Part shown: positions 1-12,462 of the stretch, piece after piece
Layout of the letters: each line of letters starts with the position of its first letter
Numbering within the stretch: position 1 is the first letter of the stretch
Source of the DNA: Pseudoscleropodium purum
Taxonomy: Eukaryota; Streptophyta; Bryopsida; Hypnales; Brachytheciaceae
Reading direction: 5' to 3'
Length of the DNA stretch: 64,000 bases
Assembly: GCA_963969395.1 (NCBI GenBank)
Contig: OZ017796.1
Coordinates: 39,980,243 to 40,044,242, forward strand
Program-made: the position numbers and the translations under genes
The notes under the pieces: generated by a model
Database searches by the model: none
Told to the model about the DNA's origin: nothing
The model's input: only the letters and a program-made list of their open reading frames with translations

Positions 1-1324
1 CAGCAACCAGCAAGGAAAGCCAGCGGGAGTCTGCGAGGCTTCTAAGAAACGAGGATAGTGTGGACCTTGGTGAGAGCCTTTTGCTACGGGAACTCTGGAA
101 GGGTGGCCTACCGGACGCGCGGTCCAACGCACGTTCGTACGCGTGACTACCGGTCTTTGCTCGGTTTGGTGGCTCCTTCTAGGGATCTTCGAGGAATCTT
201 CTTGGCACTTGCTATTTGGAGCATTTACAATGGCTTGGGTCTTTAGGAGTGCCGGTGTTAGGTGCCATATCTGGTCCAACGTGGATATGGCGGCAGGCAC
301 ATTAGAATATGCGTAAAAATCAAATTGAACACCACTGCTGACCAGGACTCAGCGTTTCAGTTTCTAGAAGAACTGTTTGGGGGTGGGGGGGAGATAGCCA
401 CTTTGAACTGCCACTTCTCACTCACTTGCAAAATGAAATAAATAAAATTATATTGCTTGTGAAATACTCCCTCTATCCCGAATTGATCTTCTTGTTGTTA
501 GAGAAAATGTTGTAGATTAAAGTTAAAAATAACATTTTTAAACCCCATTTTTCACTTGTAAGTAGAGTCTAGTTTTTAGTTGTGAAGCAACGAAGAATAA
601 GGTTTAGGGGCCATTTTGAAGGAACATTGCTAGCCAATCATTTCTTAAGCTCCTTGGTTGCAAGTTGTGTCTTTTTGTCTTCCCACACTTTGTATTGTCA
701 TTGCCACGCTTGCTCTGTAGACAACTCATTTTACCGAATCAATTAGCATAAAAAAGTCAAGGTAGAGCGCATGATTCTTATTTCATTTGTTTATAAGAAA
801 ATCAACGGCATTTGTAGTAGTAGGTAGGAGTGGGACTAGTATCAAAAGTTTTGAAGATCAATGGCAGGAGAGGGGAGGATCAAATTCTCTTGAGAAAAAC
901 AAACAACCTAGGTTTTTCCTTATATGTGGTGGTAGGCAAGGGTAAAGGTGTTTGCCACTTTTTAGTAGATAGTAATCTCTTTTGTCAAAAAATGAAAAGA
1001 GCATCCCCAAAATTGCCATTTTTTGCTTTTTCCATCTAATTATTGTTATTAAACTAGTCAAATTTTCATATTTTCTTTTTGGCAAGTGAAAGGAGGTTTC
1101 TACACACCAAAGATTCCAAAGAACGTGATGTGCATTTGGATACTATATGCAAATGTCATAAAGGTCAAAGTTATTTTGGTGGAGGTTCTAAAATTGTTTC
1201 TTCTAATTGATACATTTTGATTTTGGAGATCAACACTAATTAATAATGACACTTTAGGAGGTGCCCATCTCTAATTAGAGGTTGCTTTTGTGGTGGATGT
1301 AGCAAGATTTTGGAAAAAAACAAA
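1..1324. other. Left flank, no supported gene
   Basis: The first 300 bases are relatively GC-rich and contain a 62-codon open frame (58-246) without recognisable motifs; it could be the end of an exon of a gene lying further left, but nothing proves this. From about 420 to 1,324 the sequence is AT-rich with only short chance frames. Homology to the duplicated segment begins near 1,325, so this stretch is the outer flank of copy 1. Confidence 0.5.
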
Positions 1325-3148
1325 AACATTGATATTTGACTCAATGAATTTTCATTCAATTCTTTGGATTTTAAAAAAAACATCTTTACATTTCTTTGCA
1401 CATTCAGCTGTCTGGTTCCAGAATTAGCATAAAAGTTTGGTACTCCGTACTTCATGAAAAAAAAAAATCTAAACCACGCTTTCTAATGAAGTGCGGAGTA
1501 TAATGGCGTGCAAATTGCCGTGAACTGAAGAATTGCCTTGAACTTACCGAATGCCCATGGAGGACCACCGAATGACATGTCAAAAAAGGGCAAAAAGCTT
1601 AGTCGCCCTATAAAGTCCTCGGTCGCTGTACCGGAGTTCATCATTATCTCAGCAGATATCGGTTCCGGCAAATCTTACATCGAGACCCATCGACTCTTTA
1701 GCCTTCTAACGGACTGATGTTGCAGTTTCCCACAGAAATTTTCCAGAATTTTTGTTGATCAAATTATTAGTTTTCATGGCTTTCAAGCTTTTAAACGGAC
1801 TCATTTTGCGGTTTTCCAGAGAAATTTCGAAGAGTTTTAGTTCATCAAATAATTCGTTTTTTGGATGTCCACTTACAACTCTTTCGGAATGAAGACTTCC
1901 CATAATCCAAATACGAATTCTACATTATGCATGATCAAAATGGTCATTTTCAATTCGTGAATCATTGATGAAATCCATGAAATCCATTTTCGAGATTTAC
2001 ATCCATGGAATCTTGATACGTACGACAGAGGATGCGCATTCCAGGCTGCATCAAAAATCGTACTGGTCATCCCTGACTGTTAGAACATGTATGTAGCCGA
2101 AAATAGATCGCAAGCAAAAGGTTCAGGATTACAGTTATGTGGATTCTCATCACCAATTTCAGACTTTGATGGTACAAATAATCAGCACTGCAGACTTGCC
2201 ACCATACGTTCTCAGAACACGAAAAAGAACCATCAACCGAACTAGTTTACAGAGCTAACAACTAATCCACATTGTCTTCAGGGTCTGCTTGCTGTCAACA
2301 GTGCCTTGCGGCAATCAGGTCTCAAAAATTATAGACAACATCAACAGGCTCAAATAACGGAATTCGAAATAACAAGACTCAGAGATTAAAGCCGAAATGA
2401 AAAGATGACTTCGGCTGCACCCGTCAGGTAGTGATTCCAAGTTGGTAACAGCACAGCCGAAACTCTGATGACCGTCGTGATGCAAAATCTCATCAGATGG
2501 GCAAAAACAGAACATCTTTCCAATATTTCTATCAGTCAGTTCCTGATTCTCTCTGGCAAATGCCTCGTTTATACTTCAGAGTAACTGGAGAGCCAGCGGT
2601 TGACAAGAGTCAGCAGCGCTGCGTAACACCACGATAATACATCGCAATGCCAGCCGCACCAACAGTCACTTGAGCCTTAAACTCAGATTCGTCATTTAAA
2701 AGTCGTCATCACCGAGAATCCAAGACCGAAACCCTAAATCATAACAGAGATTCAAATACTGTGAAGACCAAACCAGATCGATGACTGCGATCCAAAAACA
2801 ATACCGAGGTCACATGTTGAAAAGACATTTAAGCATACATCAATGACCGGTAACACAAAAACAGAAAGCAGCTTGTCCCATCGATGAAGTTTCCAACTCA
2901 AGAGGTAAGATTCAACAAAATGACTGAAGAGAGGTAAATGCATCCCATTGGTGTAATGTGATTCAGTTTCATTGCACAGATGTTGAACCAATCTCATTGC
3001 ACAGATGAGAACCACTAACTAGGGAACCATGTACACTTCCGTCATCTGAAAGACAAGGAATTAATGAAGACTCATCACCAAAATCAGTTGCGCGCAGTTG
3101 GAAATGAAATCCTGAAATGGCTTCACTGCCAGCCCCACACCAACAGGT

Positions 3149-4374
3149 TCACGGTGCAGCACTCCACCGAAGTTCACACATCAAGACGTGCTCAATATCA
3201 TTGAAACAGTCATATCCAGGTATGGCCGGAAGGACGTGCCAATTGTAGGTAGACAAGTTGTATAGCCACACATGCAAATATTGATCACTACCCCCATACT
3301 TATGTGGCATAGGCTCATACTTATGAGCCAGGACCATCAAATATCCGTTGCAAGCTTCCAAATAGAAATAGTGGTCATCGTCTGGATAGCCATCTAAAGG
3401 CTCGCAACCGTGGGTTCCCCCTTCCACCCAAGCAGCGGCATTTCGCCGTAGATGATACTCGGAAATAATGAGCTTCAATGTAGGATTCTCTTGATTTAAA
3501 TTGGAAGGGTCTTCACGTTCCTCTGAGTACAAAATAAATAACCGGTCCTGAAACATCGCATACCTCACTGTATAAGGTGCATGCTCATGCTTTTTCGCAA
3601 TCGCAAAATCATAAACCGCACCTGTTAATTAGCAGCTGTTCTTCTGCAAAGTCTTGCAAACCTGGACCCCGGCGTCTTCCAATGGAACAATCACTGTCAG
3701 AACCCCAATCATAGACTTGCCCTGAAATGCAACCCCATGACTTCTCTCTTGATCCAACTATGCTCCACTCTTTGGTCTGAGAGTCATACACTTGAGTTAA
3801 GAGACCCTCGTTACCACTTTCAATGCAACCCACAAAATAAACCAGATAATGATTGTTTTTCCGGTTCATCTTGAGATGCAACATCGAGGTGCGAATGGTG
3901 GGCAACACATCATGCATGCCGAGTAAACGAGGGAGCTCAACTTTCTTTCCTGTTAACGGGTTCATCACAACTATAGTCAGGAAGTCCTTCGCAGTATTGG
4001 AAACAAAACAAACCAGTCCTCCATCGGCTGCACCAATTGTGAACTTCTCACCGACTGAAGGATCGATCTCACGGACACACCATCGGTCTTGGTTCACATC
4101 AAACATCCATATACCCGGCACACTCGGCGGCACAGCCCGCTTCGACTTCATCCCTATGGGACCAAACAGGTTCGGGTAAACTTGGTCTTCAAGCAACAGG
4201 TTAAAATGTGATTCTACCGAATCAATGGCTGCCTTCCAGAGCTTGGAAAGAAGGCGAAGCTGACTCATTTGAGCAGCAGGAAGACGAAGGAACACAAGGT
4301 CCAAGAGACAAGGTGTGAGAGTTCCCCATAGAGCAGGCTCCAAAGGCCGTCCACTTCAAACTTGGACAAGACAT
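3149..4374 (-). pseudogene. F-box gene, broken duplicate
   Basis: This is the inverted duplicate of the intact F-box gene at 25,563-26,822. The equivalent of its ATG lies at 4374-4372, but a 14-base deletion a few codons later shifts the frame, so the F-box segment (LWGTL..CLLDLVFLRLPAAQ) has no in-frame upstream ATG. A second lesion in the middle, around 3,570-3,700, removes the part corresponding to an acidic insert of the intact protein and shifts frame again, leaving separate open parts at 3609-4343 and 3149-3568. The N-terminal half is almost identical to the intact copy, while the C-terminal part differs at roughly one base in ten. A downstream methionine (MSQLR) could start a shortened product, but the second frameshift would still truncate it. 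Confidence 0.8.
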
Positions 4375-5067
4375 CCTAAAAGAAGCAAACAAGCCGTGAG
4401 CAAGAAAATGGGAAGATATGCGACTGAGCTTGTTAAGAAGTAAATAGAAAACTTTCCGGAAAAGTTAAACCTACTGGCTCCGGATTAAATTCTTCACTCA
4501 AGCAGCTAGGAGGCTGAAGTCAGGAATCAATCAATACTGGATTTCAGAATGGACCAAGTCGTTTTCAAACTGCGTGGAAATACGAAGCTATTGAAAACCC
4601 ACATGCATTAAGCTCCTAACGAAACTTGATAATGCGTGCCAACCACTGCGCCCAGAAGTTCATCAGCGCAAACATCCTTGACATACCAATGGCCAAGCTA
4701 GATCGAAATACGTTTTCCTTGATTCCGATCCCTCAAGAGAATACCAACAGTTTCCCAAACGATTTCATTTGCAGCAGGACGAAGAAGCTCATGAAGAAGC
4801 AATTGGAATTTGCTTGAAATGCAGGACAAGCTCAAATTAAACTGAAGCGAACATATTTTTCGAGAGTTTGAAACCCAGAGACAAACTTTAATTTCGGCAC
4901 GGACCAAGGCGCTTCCAATTGGTGATTGCAGAGCTCTCAGCTGCTCACGACATGTGCAGCACTCAAGATCCCCACGAAGATTGAGAATGCATCGGCTCCG
5001 TGCGCTCCAATTCAAAACTCGGATTGGGCACGTGCAGGGGCACGACGTTCAAGCCAGCCCACGAAGT

Positions 5068-8000
5068 CAAATCACAATGCACTCTAACTATGAACACAAG
5101 ATGTACTTATTACAAGAACGTTACACAATAGCTCAAACCACCCGACCATAGAGAGATCAATCTCCAAGAAAAGACTAACTCCTCACCCCTTAGCTCCATC
5201 TTATATCTTTGAGACTATTATAAAAACTATTAGTCCTTTATATAGACTAGGACTTCTTTTCTACTTATAGCCTTCTATCTATGGTTCTTTCTAAAACCAT
5301 TCACTAAAATAAAAGTCCTAGTTACACTTCCCCAAATTATATCTTATCTAAATCTCTTCTTTATATCTTAATCTTCTATTTGGAGTTATGTAACTCCAAG
5401 TTCCATTTGCTTGTCTTACTTACACAATTGCACAATATTACATAGTTTGAAAAGTGTATATCATATGGCATTGACAAATCTTGTAAGTAGTCAACTACAA
5501 AATTGTGTATTATTTGAGCTATTGAAACAATAATACATTATGATAAAATGCATTGGTTCTTTTTTCAAAAAGTTTGGATGGTTCTATAAACAATGATTAA
5601 ACAATGGCACAAATATCAATGAAGAATAGGAATTCAAATAACTATGTCAAGTATAGCATTTAATACAATAAATTAACCACATTCAAATTCCATTTGTAGG
5701 TTATTTTTCCAAAATATTGTTGTTTTCAATAATGAGAATACTTTGACATTAGAAGATTTTTGGGGCTTCCAAATGTCTTCGAGTTATCATAGTTTGTGAA
5801 CTCAAGGAATAGTACTATTGCAGTGGAATGACATGGCCGAGACCTTGCCACATCATTGTCCAAATTTTTTTATTTTTTTCTCAACTTTTTTTGGCATTTG
5901 AAGAATCAATTTTTTTTTTTTTAATATTTTTTTTCCTAATAGTAGGCCGTTTCCTCCATTGGGAGGAACAACTATGGGGGAACAAGCTAGAAATGGGCTT
6001 TTGGAGCCCCCCCAAATCTTCTAATGTATTCAATCATGTCTTATATGATATTGGTTCACATCTTGATATACTAGCAAAGGCACTAAATTCTCAAGGATTT
6101 TTCAATTGCACTCTAAACTCTATTGTTGTTCCATTTAGTTTAGAGATCTAAAAAAAGATAGTTCATTGTTTGGTTCATTGTCATTAAAGATGCTAATGTG
6201 GGTTTAATAATTCCCTACACCATTGCAATGATGATCCAAAAATGTCATCAAAGAGTGGAAAAAAAAAGAATCCCTTTCATTTGTAAACAACCTCATGCCT
6301 CCATGTATTAATTCATTGTATCATCCAAGTCCAAACATTTGAAGCCCTATTCCACTCTTAAACCTCCATGTGCCTTAAACTCATTACAACTTTCATTACA
6401 ATAGGATAGAATAGAGTGTAATTGCATCCAATTGTTGCGGTCAAGCAAGTGGACTTCTATCTTATGATTTGGGTCATGCTATGGAGCAAGGTAGGAATAC
6501 CATAAAATGGATAATTTAAGCATTTTAGCATATAGGATATGGGAAATTCATTGTGAAATTGAGCTCTCCATGTGCAAATACAAGGATGAGGAAGAGTGCC
6601 AAACAAAAGATGAATCCAGAATGAATATTTTATTCAAGATGAATGTAAACTTTTCATTTGAACCCAATCATGTCCCATGATTCAAGACACCCTATTGTAC
6701 CATTAGAGGGAACCTCTCCATTTATGGTATTCCTATCCTACGCTATTCCATTCCTGAGTCAAAAAAGTGTTTGAAAGCATTTGAGCTCTACAATGACTAC
6801 AATTTGAGTTATTCTATTGTATGGTGGTGTGGCCACAAAATAAAGGACAATTCAAGGCCCAAATGCTAAAGTAAAAAGCATAAAATGAACTTTAAAAGAA
6901 ATTTAGCCCGAAAAACCTTTCTCAAAAAACCACATGATCCATGTTAAGACCACATAGAATCTCTAAGTTCACACCTTGTGTGGACGAAAGTGATTAATTG
7001 TGTCCAGATTGGTCATCCTTGATGATGACAAATTGAAACAGAGACATACTGAAAAAATATTCTTGACTTTCAAGTTCTCCTGGTCTCAAACTTCCAATTG
7101 CAATTTTCTTCAAATGTAAGCCTACCCATGATTTCACTCATCCTATAACTAAAGCTGCTTTTACAAAACTCATGACCTCCTCGTAAACTATCCAAATGAC
7201 AAGAATTTTAGAGCACTGGAATCTCCTCAAGGTCACGAACTGAAGGTGACCCACACACCAAAAAATTAATAGAATATCCACTCCAAAATCAAACCTACTC
7301 ATATCTCCATGCATGTCTGGAGTGTGATACTGAGGATCAATATTGGTGTAGAGAAAATCGTCAATCACGCTCGACAACCTACAGAGAAACTCTCTAACCA
7401 AGACCAGCTTCCAAGATCTTACACGGTTCAGAAACAAGCAAAACTTCAAAATCAACAGATGGGAGTAGATACATTATATATCTATCACATTAAGCATTTA
7501 ACATATGAAGGAGGCTATTTGAGGGGAATTGTATGCAACCGTAAAGAGCCAAATCTCTTGAGATCAAATTTTTAGAACTACGTATGAGTTTCTTATGCAT
7601 TTTCAAAGTGAGAGGTTGTTGACCACTATTCCTTAGTGACTTGAGAACACCATTTCCATTCAAAGATCGGTCTGAGGTCATAGACCATTACGCAAGTTGT
7701 GCTTACACCACCTTGCTGTTGGTCATAATAGGAGACAAGATGAGATATCTAAAGGATTTCGTATCGTCAATGCTGCATACAAGTGTCGCCCTGGCCAGAT
7801 GAAATCCTACATACTAGTAGTTCCGACGTCATGGGCAACAATAGAGCAAACTCTGCCAAAGTTCTGGACGTATCGTTCGCTACAACTTCATGCAGAAGAA
7901 TGTCGAGCAGTTGCAGGGTACAGCACACAGATTATACTCGTACTTCCTAAGGTCATTCAAGAGCAGTGATTTGTAAAAAAAACGATCTGACAATGGACAT

Positions 8001-9203
8001 TTCAAGAAAGGGTAACTAAAACTTTGGAAAACTGTTTTGGCTTCAAGAAAAGAAAAAGTTATTACATTTTGTGTTGCAATCATCTATCAACAGACAAAGG
8101 CAGACAACCTGAAAGTTCAAACTCACTGTTCCCATAAAGCCAAAAATATAACGCCATTCAATTATAAAGGAGGCGCAGTGCTTTCAACCCAGTGCAGAGG
8201 TGATCATCCAACGATACCCAAGAGAACATGATACGACTACAAAAATCTCCATTTCGGACCACGGATACCTATGCCCAAGAGATTCCAAGCGTGGAGCAAG
8301 CATGATGACCATTGCGACTTGAAGTGCACCCTCCAGAAAGGTTGGTCCAATCAAAATTGAAACGCGCCAGGAACCCGACAGTTCACGTCATCTGAGATCT
8401 TCGATGGACAAAAGCAGGAGAGTGCTGCTGATGTTGACTTTGCGAATACAGTGCGACATATGTGAGCACATTGGGCATTGCAAGCCTTCACGTTGGACTC
8501 GTGAGCTGCAATCAGAAGCATAATCAGAGCATAATCAGTCGTTTTCAAAACAAAATTACTAATGCCATGTCACCACCGTGAAACAGGGATCTACACAATC
8601 TCGAATTGAATTGAATCTTGCAGGAGTGATCGACTTGACTTAAATCGTTCAACACACTCAAAGAACATGGTGAGAACATTCATCGTATTTGTGAAAGACT
8701 TACGAGCCAGATGGGAAGTGATGAAGAGAAACGACTTGTCGTCGAATTGTAACCGAACGGCTGCAGCATCCTTCTGTTTACCCACAACACCACTCGGACA
8801 CTTCTCCCACACTTTGTCCACGTTCACACCTGCTTCCCAACAGCACGCAATCAGGACCTCTGCCGAGGTCTGAGATTTCGATCCTGGGCTTTCGAATTCT
8901 GAGACTTTGATCTTGGGTTTGGGGATTTTGTGAGGCGGATTCTAGGGTTCTGAGTTCCGATTGCTGCGGTTTCGATGAGACATTTTTGTGATTTCAAAAT
9001 TTTGAAACAGACAGCACTGCATGCCGAGGAGCATCGTCGGAGCACGGCGCACGAGCTTGCTGCGCCTGGTTGAGAACCGGGTGAGCGGGTATGTGATAGC
9101 GGGTGGATGAAGAGGTGGGCAGTGGGCGGGCAGAAGGCTGGGGTTTCGAGGGAGGGCAGCGGGCAACAGGCGTTTCCTTTAATCCCACTGAGACTTAGTG
9201 CCG
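5068..9203. other. 4.1 kb segment present only in copy 1
   Basis: In copy 2 the sequences matching 5067 and 9204 are separated by only about 20 unrelated bases (24,043-24,062), whereas here they are 4,136 bases apart. The left two thirds (5,150-7,700) are AT-rich with no recognisable gene; a short plus-strand frame ending near 7,970 was not identified. The right part holds two exon-like pieces of a 5-phosphatase gene on the minus strand, and 8,850-9,200 is GC-richer and resembles a leader region. The segment may be an insertion into copy 1 or the remnant of something deleted from copy 2. No terminal inverted repeats or target duplication were seen at its ends. Confidence 0.6.
8387..8859 (-). 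pseudogene. Inositol polyphosphate 5-phosphatase-like gene fragment
   Basis: Two exon-like pieces read on the minus strand. The first (about 8859-8704) encodes a stretch ending AAVRLQFDDKSFLFITSHLA and stops at a GT donor (C|GTAAGTC). The second begins at 8505 after a tgcag acceptor and continues HESNVKACNAQCAHICRTVF. Joined in phase they resemble the 5-phosphatase core, where a GNKG-type glycine motif precedes a (V/A)xRF(Q) strand, then SHLAAH, then a conserved RNxDYxxI. Here GNKG is replaced by GKQKD, the second alanine of SHLAAH becomes proline, and the arginine of RN becomes cysteine. The later catalytic GDLNYR and SDHxP motifs were not found nearby. It is therefore most likely a decayed or captured fragment, not a working enzyme. 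Exon limits are approximate. Confidence 0.5.
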
Positions 9204-10182
9204 AGGTAACGATCAAGGCATTGTTAATGAAAAAGTTGCCAAAAGTAACTGCAGTTGGGCTCCACTGACCTCAGTTCAGCTCAGGGAGCCAACTCATTTC
9301 TGACCACTTAAGGAGTTTGTGGTATCTGCAAGGCTGATTTTTTCACAGGATAAATTTCAGCATGTGTAGAAATAGGCATTAGAAGGTATGCATAGTTTTT
9401 CAGATTTTTTTTCCTCAACATAGAATTACTGTGAATTTTTTAGTGGAATATGGACTTGCTTCCATTCTGATGATGTAGACCCTCCTCTCTCCAACCAAGA
9501 GCTGGTTGCAATATTGAAAGTCTTGTTCGCCAATCATAATGTACCACAGATGTGTGAAAATTGCATCATAATTAATTGATGTGGAATTGTTAATTCTTTT
9601 GCACAAAAAGATAATAGCCTACATATTTAGAATGGGGGTGACAGTTAGGAATGGGTTGCCTCTCATAATGACATGATGCCCATGGCCAGCTTTCTTTTAA
9701 ATCTACTCCACAAAATAGGCTAGACTTTTGCAAATTTTGAATGCTAGATGTTCATAAAAAAAAGGGCCAGTTTATACTTGGGGACAGATTGAAGGCCAAT
9801 TGGAATTCTCTAAGTTTAAAATAATAGTATCACTCAATTTCTCCAAATTAGGCCCAAGGGTTTTATACTTAAGGCTAGATAGAACTACAACTCATCTTAC
9901 GTGTTACCTTAGGTAGCATGGTTTGGGCACCAAATCTTCCAATCCTAAGGGAGCAATCAGAATAAAGTTTTGGGTGGCCCAAACTCCCATCTAGGGTCTG
10001 ATTGGGCTCTTCCATTGGATTGCACAAATCTCCACCATTCAATTTGTTCCTAAAGATTTTTTTTTTTTAAAATCCAAGAAACATCCAATGAATCAACCCA
10101 ATTCTTAGGAAGATTATATTGACCTCATTGCATGTAGTGAAGTGGACTCAACTATGACTTCCAAGTAGTTGGGTGCAGGTTG
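9204..10182. other. Duplicated AT-rich spacer, no gene
   Basis: Both parts of this spacer recur in copy 2 (9204-9312 at 23,917-24,042, and 9314-10,182 at 32,497-33,371). It has no supportable coding frame. Position 9313 is the point at which copy 2 is opened. The divergence from copy 2 is high, roughly 15-20% by eye, as expected for unconstrained sequence. Confidence 0.6.
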
Positions 10183-12462
10183 TTTTTTTCATTTTTTATG
10201 AAGTGCCAAAGTAGCCATATAAAATGTTATAGTGGTGATCCAAATTTTTACATTCATTCACATATCGGATAGAGAATATCACATTGGTATATATCTCATA
10301 TCTATAATTTTGTTTCAAACACAATTTGACAATTTCATCCAATTTTTTTTTTCTTAACCTAAAGTTTTTTGGCAAAAAACTTCATAAACTAACATTGTTT
10401 ATTAGCCAAAATATTTTTTTCTTGTGCAATCTAACACTATAAAAGATAAAAAAACAAACCACGGTTGGGTGGTAGGATAGACTAGAATTGATGAGACTCA
10501 AATGTGCAATTTCATTTTTAATTCCCAATTATATCCTCAAGTTTTAAAATCTAAATGTAGTTCAACTTTAGAAAATTTTGCTTGGATTCCTAAGTTCTAC
10601 GACTATGTTTTCACCAAAAACACTCAAAAACTACCATTTTTAGTATAAATAACAAATTTTTGAAAAAAAACTTTTTTTTGACACTTGAAAACATAGGATC
10701 CTGTAGCATAGTAACTTAAAAACCTGTGGTTAAAGTTTTCAAGATTTCCATACTATGGATTGTAAGATATAAGCATTCAGATTTGCTAAAATTATTTTCT
10801 TGTTCTTACAAAAAACAACGCAGCTACACTTCACAAGCTCACTCTTCTACCAAAAAATGTTCAAAATGGTGGTACTTCTTTGGATTCTCTTTCCTAGAAA
10901 AGTTTTTCACATGCTTGAAAATTTTCAAATCATTTGGAATTGTACAGCATATAAGAAAAAGATAGTAAGTAGACAATAGTTGAAAATGATTCAAAAAACT
11001 AAATTGTTAAAAATGAAATTATGGAATTGAAAAATGCCAATTCCAATGGTTGGAATGTTGTAATAAACAATTTACATCCTATGATTTTATTTTATTTCAA
11101 AAATATTAAAAATTGAGTAAAATCAATAACTTCAAAGTTTATTTTAGAGTAGAAAATCCATAACTACCCGCAAATAAAAAATCCTCATAACTTTTAACTC
11201 ATTGATCAAAATGGATTGATTCAAATCTTTTCATGTATATATAATTCTAGAAAATCAATTTTAAATTTTTTTCTAAAAGAAGTAATTTTTTCTGATTTGC
11301 CCAAATTGCCCATTTACAAAAAAAAGCAATATATTAGCTATAACTTTTGACTCTTATTTTCAATTGTCATAAAATTTAGTGCATATGAAAGATATTCCTT
11401 GTCTTCACCTTCTATTAAAATTTGGATCAAAGATCTAAAAATCTCTAATCACACACACTTGCCCAAAAATTTTATATAGCCAAAAAATGTAGCTTGGTCC
11501 TTTAATTCGGATTTTATTGAATTCTTAAAAAAAAAATTATTTAAAAATAGAAAATAATAAAAAGCATTCACAATTAAAAAAAATTTAGAAAACTGAAATA
11601 TATTATATATTTTTGTACAAATAATTCTACTGTTATTTATGTATAATTGTTCTTACCAAATAACATGAGATGTTTATTTGATACATGTTTAATAATACAA
11701 AAATTTGATACATTTTTTATTCTACTTGTTTGAAGATGAGATATTAAATTGGTTCCATCTACTAATTTGTTCTATTTACATTATATGTTTATTTGGTTAA
11801 CAACAATGGTTTTAGGGTATAATTTTTAGACACGTTCCTTGTTAGAATATAATATGCAAATGAAAGTCACTTTGTTGAAGTTATGTGACAGATTTTGACA
11901 TCTGTGAGATGATGTGTGAATTTACTAATTTCAATTACAGATACTTGAAAAAAGAATATGATAAAGAAAGATTATGGTATTAGGAACAATATATATGGTA
12001 AAACCTGATTTACATTTACCATTGAATTCTCTCAGAATAAAAATTTACATATTTAAAAAAAATTAGAAAAAGTTAAAATATAGATACAAAAGAAATTGAC
12101 AAAAGAGATGTTTTCTTGAATTGTGAGTTTAGTTGTGTGATTATTTTCAAACCATTAAAGTCACAAGGCCAAAACTATTAATTTGTTTGAATTTCTTGAA
12201 ATTTTTATGAAAATAAATAACAACTAATTATTGTAGAATAATTTGGCTAAAAAATGATGGTGATTTATGAAGTTTTTTGTTAGAAAACTTCAAATTGAGA
12301 AAAAAATCTTGAATGAAGTCATTAGATTGTGGATGAAAATAAAATTATAGATATGTGATATATGCTAGTGTGATATTTTCTATTGAATGTTGAAATTTGG
12401 AGCACCACTATAACATTTTAGATCGCCACTTTGGCACTTCATAAAAAATGATAAAAAAAAAA
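10183..12462. mobile_element. Non-autonomous TIR DNA transposon, copy in duplication arm 1
   Basis: The ends are long inverted repeats. From the left edge inward and from the right edge inward (reverse complement) both read poly-T, then tcattttttatgaagtgcca, followed by similar sequence for at least 150 bases, including the motif aaaatgttatagtggtg. The 2.3 kb interior is very AT-rich and has no transposase frame, so it would depend on an element elsewhere. It lacks about 480 bases near its right end that are present in the copy 2 version, and those extra bases extend the inverted repeat to roughly 240 bases. Long terminal repeats suggest a Mutator-like element, but no clear 9-base target duplication was seen, so the superfamily is open. 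Confidence 0.7.

Noticed and set aside
3853..4179. 108-codon plus-strand frame, mirrored at 25,772-26,098 on minus
   Set aside because: It is the antisense shadow of the F-box coding sequence in both copies; its conservation follows from the sense gene.
5828..6151. 107-codon frame with hydrophobic N-terminus
   Set aside because: The hydrophobic stretch is encoded by poly-T tracts and nothing else supports a gene.
8851..9216. 121-codon minus frame rich in Pro, Ser and Cys
   Set aside because: Three overlapping frames are open here because of GC-rich composition; no domain or splice support was found.
10183..12462. Long terminal repeats of a retrotransposon
   Set aside because: The terminal repeats are inverted, not direct, and no gag-pol fragments are present.
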